A DNA stretch of 44,805 nucleotides. Origin: Sulfurospirillaceae bacterium (GTDB lineage Bacteria; Campylobacterota; Campylobacteria; Campylobacterales; Sulfurospirillaceae). Numbering within the stretch: the stretch's first letter is position 1; each line of letters starts with the position of its first letter. Of this stretch, positions 17,349-25,507 are shown piece after piece. A model generated the notes under the pieces. It ran no database searches and had not been told where the DNA came from. It saw only the letters and a program-made list of their open reading frames with translations. The position numbers and the translations under genes were made by a program. The stretch is from contig JAQUVE010000006.1 in the NCBI GenBank assembly GCA_028693565.1, forward strand, positions 1 through 44,805, in the 5' to 3' direction.

Positions 17349-18504
17349 GTTCTTTGTAAGCAAGATGTAGCTTTTCTATGCCATCTTTAATTTGTTCTAA
17401 ACTAGAATTGGTATAGTTGAGTCTTCCATATGAGCTAATGCGTTTATCGGCGAAGAAAACACTCCCTGGTACAAATGCAACCCCTTTTTTGATAGCGACA
17501 TCAAATAGTTTCATACTGTCAGTGCATTTTTTAAAGTTAACCCAGATAAACATACCACCTTCAGGTATGACAAATTCAATGCTATCGCCAAAAAGCTCAC
17601 GTAAAGCGTTTACCATGGCATCGCGTTTAGGACGATAATACTCAATTAACGTTTTTGTATGCTCTTGTAATTCACCATTTTGTAACATAGAAGCACAGAT
17701 AAATTGGAAGAATTTAGAATTCTGCAAATCTGTACTCTCTTTACTAAGTGTTAATGCGCTGATAATCTCTTGAGGTGCTTTTATCCATCCAATACGAAAA
17801 TCAGGTGCTAATGTTTTTGAAAATGTGCCTAATGCGATGGTTAATTCGGGCAAAAGATCAGCGAACGATGTCGTTTGCTCTCCATCATAACGTAGTGCTT
17901 CGTATGGGCTATCTTCAAGCAATATGACGTTGTATTGTTTGGCTAATCGGACAACTTCAAGACGATTTTCCAAAGTATAAGAGTAGCCTGTAGGATTTTG
18001 AAAGATAGGGATAGTATAAAAAAACTTTGGTTCGTATTTTTGAAACAATGTTTCCAATACGACAATATCAACCCCTTCTTTACTTAAAGGAACAGCTTTA
18101 ATTGAGGCATTATACATATGGAACAATCCAAGGGCAGCAAGATAACTTGGATCTTCTACAATAATACAGTCTCCTTCATCTAAAAAAGTTTTACATACTA
18201 AATCAAGACCTTGTTGTGAGCCATTGGTTAGCATAATTTCTGCCGAAGTAGTAAGGGCATATTTTTTAGCGATTTCCACTTTAAGTGCTTCAACACCAGA
18301 GGCATTACTGTATTGAAACAAGCGATTGTCTTGTGTTGCAAAAAGGTTTTTGGCATGCTTCTCAATAGTATCTCTGGGGAAAAGAGCAGCATCTGGTAAT
18401 CCCCCAGCAAAGGAAATAGTTGAGCTTTGTGCTGTTAAATCGAGAATAGTGCGCGTAAAAGAACGTGATGCCGTAGTAACACGTGTAGCAAATTTTGATT
18501 TCAT
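17341..18504 (-). CDS. PLP-dependent aminotransferase, LysN/2-aminoadipate (fold type I) family
   Basis: I chose ATG 18504 (387 residues, MKSKFATRVTTAS), which has AAGG upstream and a -10 box at 18530-18535; a longer frame from 18540 would run through that promoter. Motifs are SFAGGLPDAALFPRD (substrate loop), TNGSQQGLDLV, EDPSYLAALG, IFQNPTGYSY, LEDSPYEALRY and GTFSKTLAPDFRIGWI, with Lys in FSKT as the PLP lysine and the last Arg as the carboxylate binder. The group includes 2-aminoadipate, aromatic and branched-chain aminotransferases; the substrate cannot be set from sequence. It is divergent from an AraC-type regulator that may control it. Confidence 0.85.
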   Translation of the reverse strand: MKSKFATRVTTASRSFTRTILDLTAQSSTISFAGGLPDAALFPRDTIEKHAKNLFATQDNRLFQYSNASGVEALKVEIAKKYALTTSAEIMLTNGSQQGLDLVCKTFLDEGDCIIVEDPSYLAALGLFHMYNASIKAVPLSKEGVDIVVLETLFQKYEPKFFYTIPIFQNPTGYSYTLENRLEVVRLAKQYNVILLEDSPYEALRYDGEQTTSFADLLPELTIALGTFSKTLAPDFRIGWIKAPQEIISALTLSKESTDLQNSKFFQFICASMLQNGELQEHTKTLIEYYRPKRDAMVNALRELFGDSIEFVIPEGGMFIWVNFKKCTDSMKLFDVAIKKGVAFVPGSVFFADKRISSYGRLNYTNSSLEQIKDGIEKLHLAYKELS

Positions 18505-18529
18505 AGAGAGCCTTTTAAAAATGTAGCAT

Positions 18530-18535
18530 ATTATA
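18530..18535 (-). promoter_or_regulatory. putative -10 element of the aminotransferase gene
   Basis: TATAAT on the minus strand lies 25 bases before the chosen ATG at 18504. It is divergent from the plus-strand TATAAT at 18593-18598, with 57 bases between the two boxes. Confidence 0.5.
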
Positions 18536-18592
18536 ATCATTTACATAAAATTATTCTATACAAAAGAAGGGAAAACATTTGTCCATTTGTGC

Positions 18593-18598
18593 TATAAT
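18593..18598 (+). promoter_or_regulatory. putative -10 element of the AraC-type regulator gene
   Basis: A perfect TATAAT ends only 6 bases before the ATG at 18605. If used, transcription would begin at or next to the start codon, giving a leaderless mRNA. No Shine-Dalgarno is seen before that ATG, which fits. Confidence 0.45.
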
Positions 18599-18604
18599 GT
18601 ATTC

Positions 18605-19468
18605 ATGAAACACAAACAAATAACTTTAAATGATCATCAAGAGCGCGTTAATGATGTCTTATTTCTTATTCATGCAGATATGCAACAAAACTATAGTGTG
18701 GATACTTTAGCATCTCATGTAGCGATGTCTCCTTTTCATTTTAATCGAATTTTTAAAGAAATTGTTGGTGAAAGTGTCCATGGATATATCAAACGTGTCA
18801 AATTAGAGCATGCTGCCAATGCTTTGATTTTTAATCCCCACGCAACTATTACTCATGTGTTACAAGAGGTTGGGTTTAGCTCCAATGCCTCTTTTACACA
18901 AGCTTTTAAAGAAGCTTTTGGTGTGACTCCCACCAAGTGGAGAGAAGTTGATCAAGCCAATGATAGAGAAGATTTTTCATTTTCGCAAAAACCTTTAGAC
19001 GTAACCATGATGGTTCAACCTTCATATCATGTTGCATATGTACGGCACACAGGATACGATAGAAGCATCAAAAAAGCATGGCAAAAGCTTTATGTATGGG
19101 CAATGGCAAATCAGATTGATTTTAAACAACAAAGGATGATAGGGTTACATCATAGTAATCCGCGCTTCGTGGAATCTTCCAATTGCCATTATGTTGCATG
19201 CTTAGAATTGCCTAAAAATAAGAAGTTTTATCGTAGTGGCGAGATTGGCATAATGAAAATTCCTGAGATGTTTTGTGCCGTTTTCAATTTAAAAGGTGTT
19301 TATGGAGATTTGAAAAAGTATATGGATGTTATTTATCATGAATGGTTGCCTCAAAGTGACTATGAAAAGGTATCTTTGCCTTCTTATGCTTTATATTATG
19401 AAAATCATTTTATTAATACAAGTGAAGCTTTTAATCTAGATTTTTGTGTACCTGTAAAATTTAAGTAG
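18605..19468 (+). CDS. AraC family transcriptional regulator with GyrI-like effector domain
   Basis: The 287-residue product (from ATG 18605) has an N-terminal AraC-type double HTH (about 10-110): DTLASHVAMSPFHFNRIFKE is the first helix-turn-helix and VLQEVGFSSNASFTQAFKEA, followed by FGVTPTKWRE, is the second. A GyrI-like small-molecule-binding domain follows from about residue 125 (QPSYHVAYVRHTGYDRS to the end). This order is that of Rob/SoxS-GyrI type regulators that bind drugs or metabolites. A TTG at 18587 is in frame but lies inside the -10 region. It is divergent from the aminotransferase, its most likely target. Confidence 0.85.
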   Translation: MKHKQITLNDHQERVNDVLFLIHADMQQNYSVDTLASHVAMSPFHFNRIFKEIVGESVHGYIKRVKLEHAANALIFNPHATITHVLQEVGFSSNASFTQAFKEAFGVTPTKWREVDQANDREDFSFSQKPLDVTMMVQPSYHVAYVRHTGYDRSIKKAWQKLYVWAMANQIDFKQQRMIGLHHSNPRFVESSNCHYVACLELPKNKKFYRSGEIGIMKIPEMFCAVFNLKGVYGDLKKYMDVIYHEWLPQSDYEKVSLPSYALYYENHFINTSEAFNLDFCVPVKFK

Positions 19469-19604
19469 TACGATGAAGTTCATATGTAACATTCTGTATC
19501 ATTGCAGGATGTATTAGGTAGATTTATAAAAATTAAAGTGACATTTTAAAGAAAGCATTGTTACAATTTAATTACATTATAAAGACTGCTTAAGGAGATA
19601 AGAT

Positions 19605-20027
19605 ATGGATGCGCTATATATGATTGTCCCAATAGGGGTATTATTGTCATTATTTGCTTTTTTATTTTTTGAAAAAAGGGCAATACAAGCTAAGAAGTCT
19701 AAAGATGCACAAGGTATCCCACCTCCTAGTGTTGAGGATTTTTATGCGAAATTCAGACGCTACAATACACTGAGTAATATTGTTGGTTTTTTTGTTGCAA
19801 GCTACGCTATCTCTTTTGTTTTGGCCGCACTTAAGTATAATGAAGCTTATGGTTTAATACATGCTTTAACCTATATTTTCTTAACCACGTTTATCGGCTC
19901 AATTATTATCTTTATTTTAAAATTTAATAAAAGTATTTTGGTCAAAGTCTTTGCAGCATTTTTATACGGAGCGCCTCATATCGCAGCAGCCTCTTTGGCC
20001 TTTTTAACACGCTATCTTCTCGCATAA
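19605..20027 (+). CDS. small integral membrane protein of unknown function
   Basis: I do not recognise this 140-residue protein. It has four hydrophobic segments: about residues 4-22, 61-82, 85-108 and 114-137. A charged loop between the first and second (KRAIQAKKSKDAQGIPPPSVEDFYAKFRR region) should face the cytoplasm by the positive-inside rule. A strong Shine-Dalgarno AAGGAGA at 19593-19599 precedes the ATG. It stands alone: 136 bases of AT-rich sequence lie upstream, including CATTATAAAG (about 19574-19583) as a possible -10, and a hairpin lies downstream. It may be a lineage-specific gene. Confidence 0.7.
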   Translation: MDALYMIVPIGVLLSLFAFLFFEKRAIQAKKSKDAQGIPPPSVEDFYAKFRRYNTLSNIVGFFVASYAISFVLAALKYNEAYGLIHALTYIFLTTFIGSIIIFILKFNKSILVKVFAAFLYGAPHIAAASLAFLTRYLLA

Positions 20028-20030
20028 TCT

Positions 20031-20065
20031 TACAAAGCGAATGGCTTATTATCATTCGCTTTGTA
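20031..20065 (+). terminator. 13-base inverted repeat after the membrane protein gene
   Basis: TACAAAGCGAATG (20031-20043) and CATTCGCTTTGTA (20053-20065) are perfect reverse complements with a 9-base loop. They begin 3 bases after the stop of the membrane protein gene. No T-run follows on either strand, so it is either a factor-aided terminator or an mRNA 3'-end stabiliser. Confidence 0.55.
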
Positions 20066-20099
20066 GCCACCTCTTATATTAGACGTCCCGTTTGTATGT

Positions 20100-20105
20100 T
20101 ATAAT
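20100..20105 (+). promoter_or_regulatory. putative -10 element of bioD
   Basis: TATAAT lies 17 bases before the bioD ATG, with an AAAAAGAG Shine-Dalgarno-like stretch in between. A -35 is not clear. Confidence 0.45.
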
Positions 20106-20122
20106 TTCCAAAAAGAGTCTGC

Positions 20123-20785
20123 ATGAAACTAAAACCACTTTTTATTACAGCTACCAATACTAACGTTGGGAAAACACATACAACATTGAAATTGATTGAG
20201 TCACTGAGTGCTCAAGGTCTCAAAGTTGGAGTGATGAAACCTATTGAAACGGGGGTTGAAGATATCCCTTTGGATGCAAATCTTCTTTTTGAAACAGCCA
20301 AACATTATTATCCCGCCTTAGGTGTTTTGAAACTTAAAGATATTGCACCCTATCAATTTGCGCTTCCGGCAGCACCTTATGTGGCAAAAGGTAAGAAAAA
20401 AATCAATTTAGAGATTTTAGAAACGGCCTATGCCAAGATTGAAGCACTATGCGATATTGTTCTCATTGAAGGTGCGGGTGGGTTGTTGGTTCCAATTGAA
20501 GATGATCTTTACATGTATGATTTTATTAGGCTGTTTAATGCTAGAACACTTTTGGTTGGGCATAGTGAGCTTGGATGCATTAATGATATTCTTCTTTCTT
20601 TGCATTTATTGGATGCATTAGGTGTTGATGATTATGAGTGGTGTATTAATTTTAAAGAAGATAGAAGCAATTTTGACAAAACCACTCTGCCGTTTTTTAA
20701 ATCACTTTTTGGCAGAGTGTTAAGTCTTCAAGACGATTGCGAAGAGATTATTCAAAGCTTAGTACCCTACCATGACATTGAGTAA
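20123..20785 (+). CDS. bioD: dethiobiotin synthetase
   Basis: BioD closes the ureido ring of dethiobiotin using CO2 and ATP. The 220 residues show the P-loop variant TNTNVGKTHTT, KPIETGVED (substrate Lys/Thr), LPAAPYVA and VLIEGAGGLLVPI, all typical of BioD. It is a single gene with its own putative promoter, about 20 kb from the bioF-like gene at the window's left end, so biotin genes are scattered here. Its 3' end overlaps the convergent glycine-zipper gene by 27 bases. Confidence 0.93.
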   Translation: MKLKPLFITATNTNVGKTHTTLKLIESLSAQGLKVGVMKPIETGVEDIPLDANLLFETAKHYYPALGVLKLKDIAPYQFALPAAPYVAKGKKKINLEILETAYAKIEALCDIVLIEGAGGLLVPIEDDLYMYDFIRLFNARTLLVGHSELGCINDILLSLHLLDALGVDDYEWCINFKEDRSNFDKTTLPFFKSLFGRVLSLQDDCEEIIQSLVPYHDIE

Positions 20786-21283
20786 GATGTACTCTAAGGG
20801 TTTGTCTGAGTATTTGACAATCGTGTGATCTTTGTAGCGAGCCGTATTGCGATAGCCTATAAATTTTTCAGAACTTTTTTCTTCATAACGTGTTGAGCAG
20901 CGTCGCTCAGTTCTATAGTTTGGTGATGATGCAATATTGTTGTTTTGTTCGGCTAAATTTTTACCTACGAGGGTTCCTACAATTGCTCCACCTACAGTCG
21001 CTGCTGTTTTACCACTACCGCCACCTACTTGATGTCCTAAAATACCACCGGCGACACCTCCAAGAATGCCACCTACCGTGCCACTACCGTCATTGTTTGA
21101 TTGTGGCTGGTAACGTGTTTCGATTTGCTCATCCCAACACTCTTGATAAGGTGTTCGAGTGGTTACCATGCGATATTCTGGTTTACTACTTATAACTTTA
21201 ACTTCTTCTTGAAATGAGAGAGATTCTGCACTTAGTAAGCTACTCAACAGTAAAGTACATGTTAAAATAGATAATTTTTTCAT
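20759..21283 (-). CDS. exported glycine-zipper (Rickettsia 17 kDa antigen-like) envelope protein
   Basis: From ATG 21283 the product has 174 residues and begins with a signal peptide (MKKLSILTCTLLLSSLLSAES, cleavage probably after the Ala). AAGGAG precedes this start; the longer frame from 21322 does not fit. The middle has two glycine-zipper stretches (GTVGGILGGVAGGILGHQVG and TVGGAIVGTLVGK) typical of the glycine-zipper 2TM family that includes the Rickettsia 17 kDa antigen and SlyB. There is no lipobox cysteine, so it is probably not a lipoprotein. A likely role is in the outer membrane or envelope; the function is unknown. It is convergent with and overlaps bioD. Confidence 0.8.
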   Translation of the reverse strand: MKKLSILTCTLLLSSLLSAESLSFQEEVKVISSKPEYRMVTTRTPYQECWDEQIETRYQPQSNNDGSGTVGGILGGVAGGILGHQVGGGSGKTAATVGGAIVGTLVGKNLAEQNNNIASSPNYRTERRCSTRYEEKSSEKFIGYRNTARYKDHTIVKYSDKPLEYILLNVMVGY

Positions 21284-21393
21284 AGAAGACTCCTTTATAT
21301 TTTCGAATTCTATCACAGCCAAGATAATGGAATGTTAACAAAAATTACAGTCAAAATTTGATATTATTTTCTAAATATCTGAAGGAGTCAAAT

Positions 21394-22266
21394 GTGAATC
21401 ATCTTATCAATACGAGAGATTTTTCTCTTGATGAAATAGAAAAGCTTTTTGAAAGAGCTGCAGAGTTTTTAGATGAACAACCAAGAGATATTTTGCAAAA
21501 TAAAACGGTTATAACGATTTTTTTTGAAAATTCAACGCGAACACGTAGTAGCTTTGAAATTGCAGCAAAACGTTTAGGTGCGCATGTCGTGAGCCTTGAC
21601 GTATCCAAAAGCTCATCCAGTAAGGGTGAAACACTTTTTGATACCGCTGCTAATCTTGATGCAATGGGTCCAGATGCAATTGTCGTGCGTCATAAAAGTT
21701 CGGGTGTCCCACACATCTTAGCCAATTATGTTAATTGCCCCATTGTTAATGGAGGAGATGGAAGCCATGCCCATCCAACGCAAGCATTACTGGATCTGTT
21801 TACCATTAAAAAACATTTTGGAAACGTGGAAGGTAAAAAAATTGCAATTGTAGGGGATATTAAAAATTCACGTGTTGCAAATAGTAATATCGAACTTTTA
21901 GGTCGAGCAGGGCTAGAAGTTATTTTAGTAGCACCACCGCACTTTTTACCTAAAACGACACTTCGTACCTCTCATAATATACGTGAAGTTATGGATGAGG
22001 TAGATATTATTATGAGTCTTCGCACGCAGACAGAGCGCCATGCCAATCAAATTTATGCTTCATTGAAAGATTACGCAAATGATTTTTGTATCACTTCTAC
22101 ATTAATGGGTGAGCGAGATATTATCGTCCTTCATCCAGGACCGGTGCACCGAAATGTTGATGTAGATGATGCTATGATGAAAGACCCACGCTCTAAAATT
22201 CTTGATCAAGTAAAAAATGGTGTTGCAGTGAGAATGGCAGTATTGGAGAAATTGATTGGGCATTGA
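21394..22266 (+). CDS. pyrB: aspartate carbamoyltransferase catalytic chain
   Basis: PyrB makes carbamoyl aspartate in pyrimidine synthesis. I chose GTG 21394 (290 residues, N-terminus [19 protein letters not shown]) because AAGGAG (21382-21387) lies 6 bases upstream; a longer frame from 21358 would cover the Shine-Dalgarno. Motifs are [12 protein letters not shown] (carbamoyl-phosphate site), SSSSKGETL (80s loop), [11 protein letters not shown] and [10 protein letters not shown]. No pyrI is next to it. Its 3' end overlaps pabB by 11 bases. Confidence 0.96.
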   Translation: MNHLINTRDFSLDEIEKLFERAAEFLDEQPRDILQNKTVITIFFENSTRTRSSFEIAAKRLGAHVVSLDVSKSSSSKGETLFDTAANLDAMGPDAIVVRHKSSGVPHILANYVNCPIVNGGDGSHAHPTQALLDLFTIKKHFGNVEGKKIAIVGDIKNSRVANSNIELLGRAGLEVILVAPPHFLPKTTLRTSHNIREVMDEVDIIMSLRTQTERHANQIYASLKDYANDFCITSTLMGERDIIVLHPGPVHRNVDVDDAMMKDPRSKILDQVKNGVAVRMAVLEKLIGH

Positions 22267-23224
22267 GTTTGCTCAAGCGCTTAATGCTTTTGGTAAGACT
22301 AAAACACCTTTTTTCTTTGTTGTCAATTATGCCAAGGATAACTTTATTGTTGAGCCCTTATCGAGTCTAAGAGATGGTATTTATTATGATTTAAAAGGCT
22401 TCAACAATACTTCTTTAGGCAAGGTACCAATAAATCAAGCTAGACCGTTGTGTAAAGAGTTTATTGCTTATTCTCGATACCAAGAGGCTTTTTCGAGAGT
22501 GATTGAAGAAATCAAAGCAGGGAATACCTATTTACTCAATCTGACGGCACCTACAAAAATAAAAGATTTTCTGGATTTAGAGTTAATTTTTCATCGTGCA
22601 ACTGCGCCTTTTAAGCTTTATATTAAAGATACTTTTGTCTGTTTTTCTCCTGAGCGATTTGTAAAAATAGAGGAGCAAAGGATCAGTACGTATCCCATGA
22701 AAGGAACGATTAATGCGACATTGCCTAATGCAAGAGAAGTGATATTAGCAGATGAAAAAGAGATGGCTGAACATGTCATGGTTGTTGATTTATTGCGTAA
22801 TGATTTATCCATGGTAGCTAAAAACGTTCGTGTCGAGGCATTTCGTTATATTGAAAAAATTCATGCAGGAGATCATGAACTACTACAAATAAGTTCTAAA
22901 ATCGTTGGCGATGTAGACGATACATGGCATCAAAGAGTAGGAGACATCCTCGATACGATGCTACCTGCAGGATCTATCACAGGAACACCGAAGAAAAAAA
23001 GTATTGAAATTATTGCAGATATTGAGGGATATGATCGAGGATTTTTTAGTGGTATTTTTGGGGTTTATGATGGGAAAATGCTTGATAGTGCTGTGATGAT
23101 TCGCTTTATTGAACAGACCCAAGAAGGGTACGTTTTTAAGAGTGGGGGTGGCATAACATTACTTAGTGAATGTCAAAAGGAGTATGATGAGTTGTGTGAC
23201 AAAGTCTACATCCCTTGCGTTTGA
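22256..23224 (+). CDS. pabB: aminodeoxychorismate synthase component I
   Basis: PabB turns chorismate and ammonia into 4-amino-4-deoxychorismate for folate. The 322 residues hold the chorismate-binding core without the longer N-terminal lobe of E. coli Pab[48 protein letters not shown] and [18 protein letters not shown] has the catalytic Lys of PabB where anthranilate synthase has Ala, which favours PabB over TrpE. The start is TTG 22256 with GGAG at 22245-22248, inside pyrB. The next gene, pabC, overlaps its 3' end. Confidence 0.9.
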   Translation: MGIEFAQALNAFGKTKTPFFFVVNYAKDNFIVEPLSSLRDGIYYDLKGFNNTSLGKVPINQARPLCKEFIAYSRYQEAFSRVIEEIKAGNTYLLNLTAPTKIKDFLDLELIFHRATAPFKLYIKDTFVCFSPERFVKIEEQRISTYPMKGTINATLPNAREVILADEKEMAEHVMVVDLLRNDLSMVAKNVRVEAFRYIEKIHAGDHELLQISSKIVGDVDDTWHQRVGDILDTMLPAGSITGTPKKKSIEIIADIEGYDRGFFSGIFGVYDGKMLDSAVMIRFIEQTQEGYVFKSGGGITLLSECQKEYDELCDKVYIPCV

Positions 23225-23789
23225 GACGATAAAAGCTATTGATGGCAGGGTGCAACATATTCGGTTTCATCAAGAACGTTTTGATAAAACACGAAAAGAC
23301 CTTTTTAATGCATCGCACCCACTATTACTTGCTTCGCTTTTATCACCACCTAAAGGCGTGATATGCAGAGTACGTGTTTGCTATGGAAAAGATATTGAAA
23401 AAATCGAGTATATCCCTTATGTATCACGCAAGATACAAACATTTCGACTTGTAGAAGCTTCTTTACAATATGATTATAAATTATGTGATAGAGAAGCTAT
23501 TAATCAGTTAATGAATAAGGAAAGTGATGATGTCATTATGGTGAAAGAGGGGGTACTAAAAGATGCGTCTATTGCCAATATTGCATTACAACTTGATGGC
23601 ACATGGTATACCCCAGAAAATCCTCTTTTAAAAGGAACTGTAAGGCAAAGATTACTAGAAAGTCAGGCATTATATGCTAAACATTTAACCATAGAGGATA
23701 TTGAAAAATCGGAGAAATTTGCTATAATGAATGCACTTATAGGATTTGAGATAATAAAAAATTTCCAAATTATAAAGGGAAAACATTGA
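23187..23789 (+). CDS. pabC: class IV aminotransferase, probable aminodeoxychorismate lyase
   Basis: The 200-residue product fits the PLP class IV fold: [23 protein letters not shown] at the N-terminus, the candidate PLP lysine in YDYKLCDRE, KDASIANIAL where the family usually has EGSxSNI (Asp in place of Glu), and PLLKGTVRQRLLE. The neighbour pabB implies the PabC reaction, which releases pyruvate to give 4-aminobenzoate. Candidate starts are ATG 23184, ATG 23187 and GTG 23196; AAAGGAG at 23176-23182 spaces best to 23187. It overlaps pabB by 38 bases in the +1 frame. H. pylori has the two as one fused protein (recalled). Confidence 0.82.
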   Translation: MSCVTKSTSLAFETIKAIDGRVQHIRFHQERFDKTRKDLFNASHPLLLASLLSPPKGVICRVRVCYGKDIEKIEYIPYVSRKIQTFRLVEASLQYDYKLCDREAINQLMNKESDDVIMVKEGVLKDASIANIALQLDGTWYTPENPLLKGTVRQRLLESQALYAKHLTIEDIEKSEKFAIMNALIGFEIIKNFQIIKGKH

Positions 23790-25507
23790 ATTGGGATTTA
23801 TCATCATTGTATGAAAACGAAACAGCTCTGGAGCAAGACTCTATTGATGTGGCTCAACGCGCCATAGGTTTTGAAAGCGTATACAAAAGCAAACTTAAAG
23901 AAATTTCACCGAGGGAGTTTTTAGAAGCAATAAGAGAGTATGAATCGATCAATCAAGTATTGGGCAAAATCATGACATATGCTTTTTTGAAATTTGCACA
24001 AAATAGCAATAACGGGGCATTTTATGCCAAATATCAACAAAAGCAAGCACAGATCGCAGAGCATTTATTATTTTTTGAATTAGAATTTAATAAATTAACG
24101 AAGATAAAACAGGATGAATTCATTAGCTTTTCTCCTCGATACGCCTATTTTTTAAGTTCTCTCGCAGAAGAAAAACCTTATCAATTAAGTCAAAAAGAAG
24201 AACGTATTTTACTCAAAAAAGAGATGACGTCAGCATCTGCTTTTAGTCGTTTGTTTGATGAGCATTTTAGCCGTTTAAAATTTAGTTATGAGGGTAAAAA
24301 AGTCTCAGAAGAAGAGATATTAAGTAAGCTTCAAGACAGTTCGCGTGACGTTCGCAAAAAAGCGGCTGATATTTTCACGAAAGGTCTTAAACCACATCAA
24401 CCACTTCTAGGGTATATCTTTAATATGATTAAAGCAGACCTTGCCAATGAATGTGAGCTTCGTGGGTATAAAAATGCGGAACAACCACGGCATTTGGACA
24501 ATAAAATAACTCAAAAAAGCGTGGATGCTTTAATCAAAAGTGCAGAAGATAGCTTTGGCTTAGTCCATACGTATTATAAAAAGAAAGCAAAACTTTTAGG
24601 ACTTGAAACGCTGTATGAATATGATCGATATGCGCCGTTAGATGAGAGCAAAACTGAGTATGACTTTGAAAGTGCTAAGACGATTGTATTGAATGCTTTT
24701 TACCAATTTAGCCCAAAATTTCATGAAATAGCACTGCGCGCTTTTAATGAAGGGTGGATTGACGTTTTTCCAAAAGATAAGAAAAGAGGAGGGGCATTTT
24801 CGCATCCAGCAACTCCAGATGCACATCCCTATGTGCTTTTAAATCATACTGATACCAGGCGAGATCTTTTTACTTTAGCTCATGAACTAGGTCATGCTAT
24901 TCATCAATATTTATCCTCCGATGTGGGTTATCTAGGAAGCGATACTCCCTTAACAACTTCCGAGACGGCGTCTGTATTCGCAGAAATGTTGGTGTTTGAC
25001 TATATAAAGGAGAGTTTAGAAGGAAGTGAAAAGCTTTCTCTTTATGCCTCTAAAATTGAAGATATCTTTTCGACATTGTATCGACAAATTAACTTTACAA
25101 CATTTGAACGACGTGTTCATTCCCATGAAGGTGAGCTTTCTTTAGAATCTTTCAATGACTATTGGATACAAGAGAGCACAAAGATGTTTGGTGACAGTAT
25201 CACATTGAGTGAAAATTACCAGTTATGGTGGAGTTATATCCCTCATTTTATTCATTCACCTTTTTACTGTTATGCGTATAGTTATGGGCAACTCCTTGTT
25301 TTAGCATTGTATGGGCTTTATAAAAAAAGCAATCAAGAGGATTTCGTCAAAAACTATATTAGTTTTTTATCAGCAGGTGGCAGTCAAAGTCCAAAAACAC
25401 TGATTGAAAAATTTAATTTTGATATTGATGATGTTGGTTTTTGGAAACTTGGCATTGCTGAAATTGAGTCTATACTAGAAGAATTTGAGGGAATGAGTCA
25501 TGCTTGA
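23786..25507 (+). CDS. pepF: oligoendopeptidase F (M3B family metallopeptidase)
   Basis: The 573-residue cytoplasmic zinc peptidase cleaves oligopeptides. It has the HExxH motif in LAHELGHAIHQY and the downstream Glu ligand in TTSETASVFAEML. Further M3 features are PYVLLNHTDTRRDLFTL and a C-terminal HSPFYCYAYSYGQLL with the conserved His and Tyr residues. The start is TTG 23786, overlapping the pabC stop by 4 bases (TTGA), with AAAGGGA at 23774-23780. It lies between pabC and the SspB-like gene; the C. jejuni counterpart is Cj1099. Confidence 0.94.
   Translation: MNWDLSSLYENETALEQDSIDVAQRAIGFESVYKSKLKEISPREFLEAIREYESINQVLGKIMTYAFLKFAQNSNNGAFYAKYQQKQAQIAEHLLFFELEFNKLTKIKQDEFISFSPRYAYFLSSLAEEKPYQLSQKEERILLKKEMTSASAFSRLFDEHFSRLKFSYEGKKVSEEEILSKLQDSSRDVRKKAADIFTKGLKPHQPLLGYIFNMIKADLANECELRGYKNAEQPRHLDNKITQKSVDALIKSAEDSFGLVHTYYKKKAKLLGLETLYEYDRYAPLDESKTEYDFESAKTIVLNAFYQFSPKFHEIALRAFNEGWIDVFPKDKKRGGAFSHPATPDAHPYVLLNHTDTRRDLFTLAHELGHAIHQYLSSDVGYLGSDTPLTTSETASVFAEMLVFDYIKESLEGSEKLSLYASKIEDIFSTLYRQINFTTFERRVHSHEGELSLESFNDYWIQESTKMFGDSITLSENYQLWWSYIPHFIHSPFYCYAYSYGQLLVLALYGLYKKSNQEDFVKNYISFLSAGGSQSPKTLIEKFNFDIDDVGFWKLGIAEIESILEEFEGMSHA

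Noticed and set aside
20031-20065. Attachment site or IS end at the 13-base inverted repeat
   Set aside because: There is no transposase, direct repeat or second copy in the window; a hairpin at a gene end explains it better.
23166-23224. Sequencing frameshift breaking a fused pabBC gene
   Set aside because: pabB ends at a normal family C-terminus and pabC has its own Shine-Dalgarno and normal N-terminus, so two real genes are more likely.
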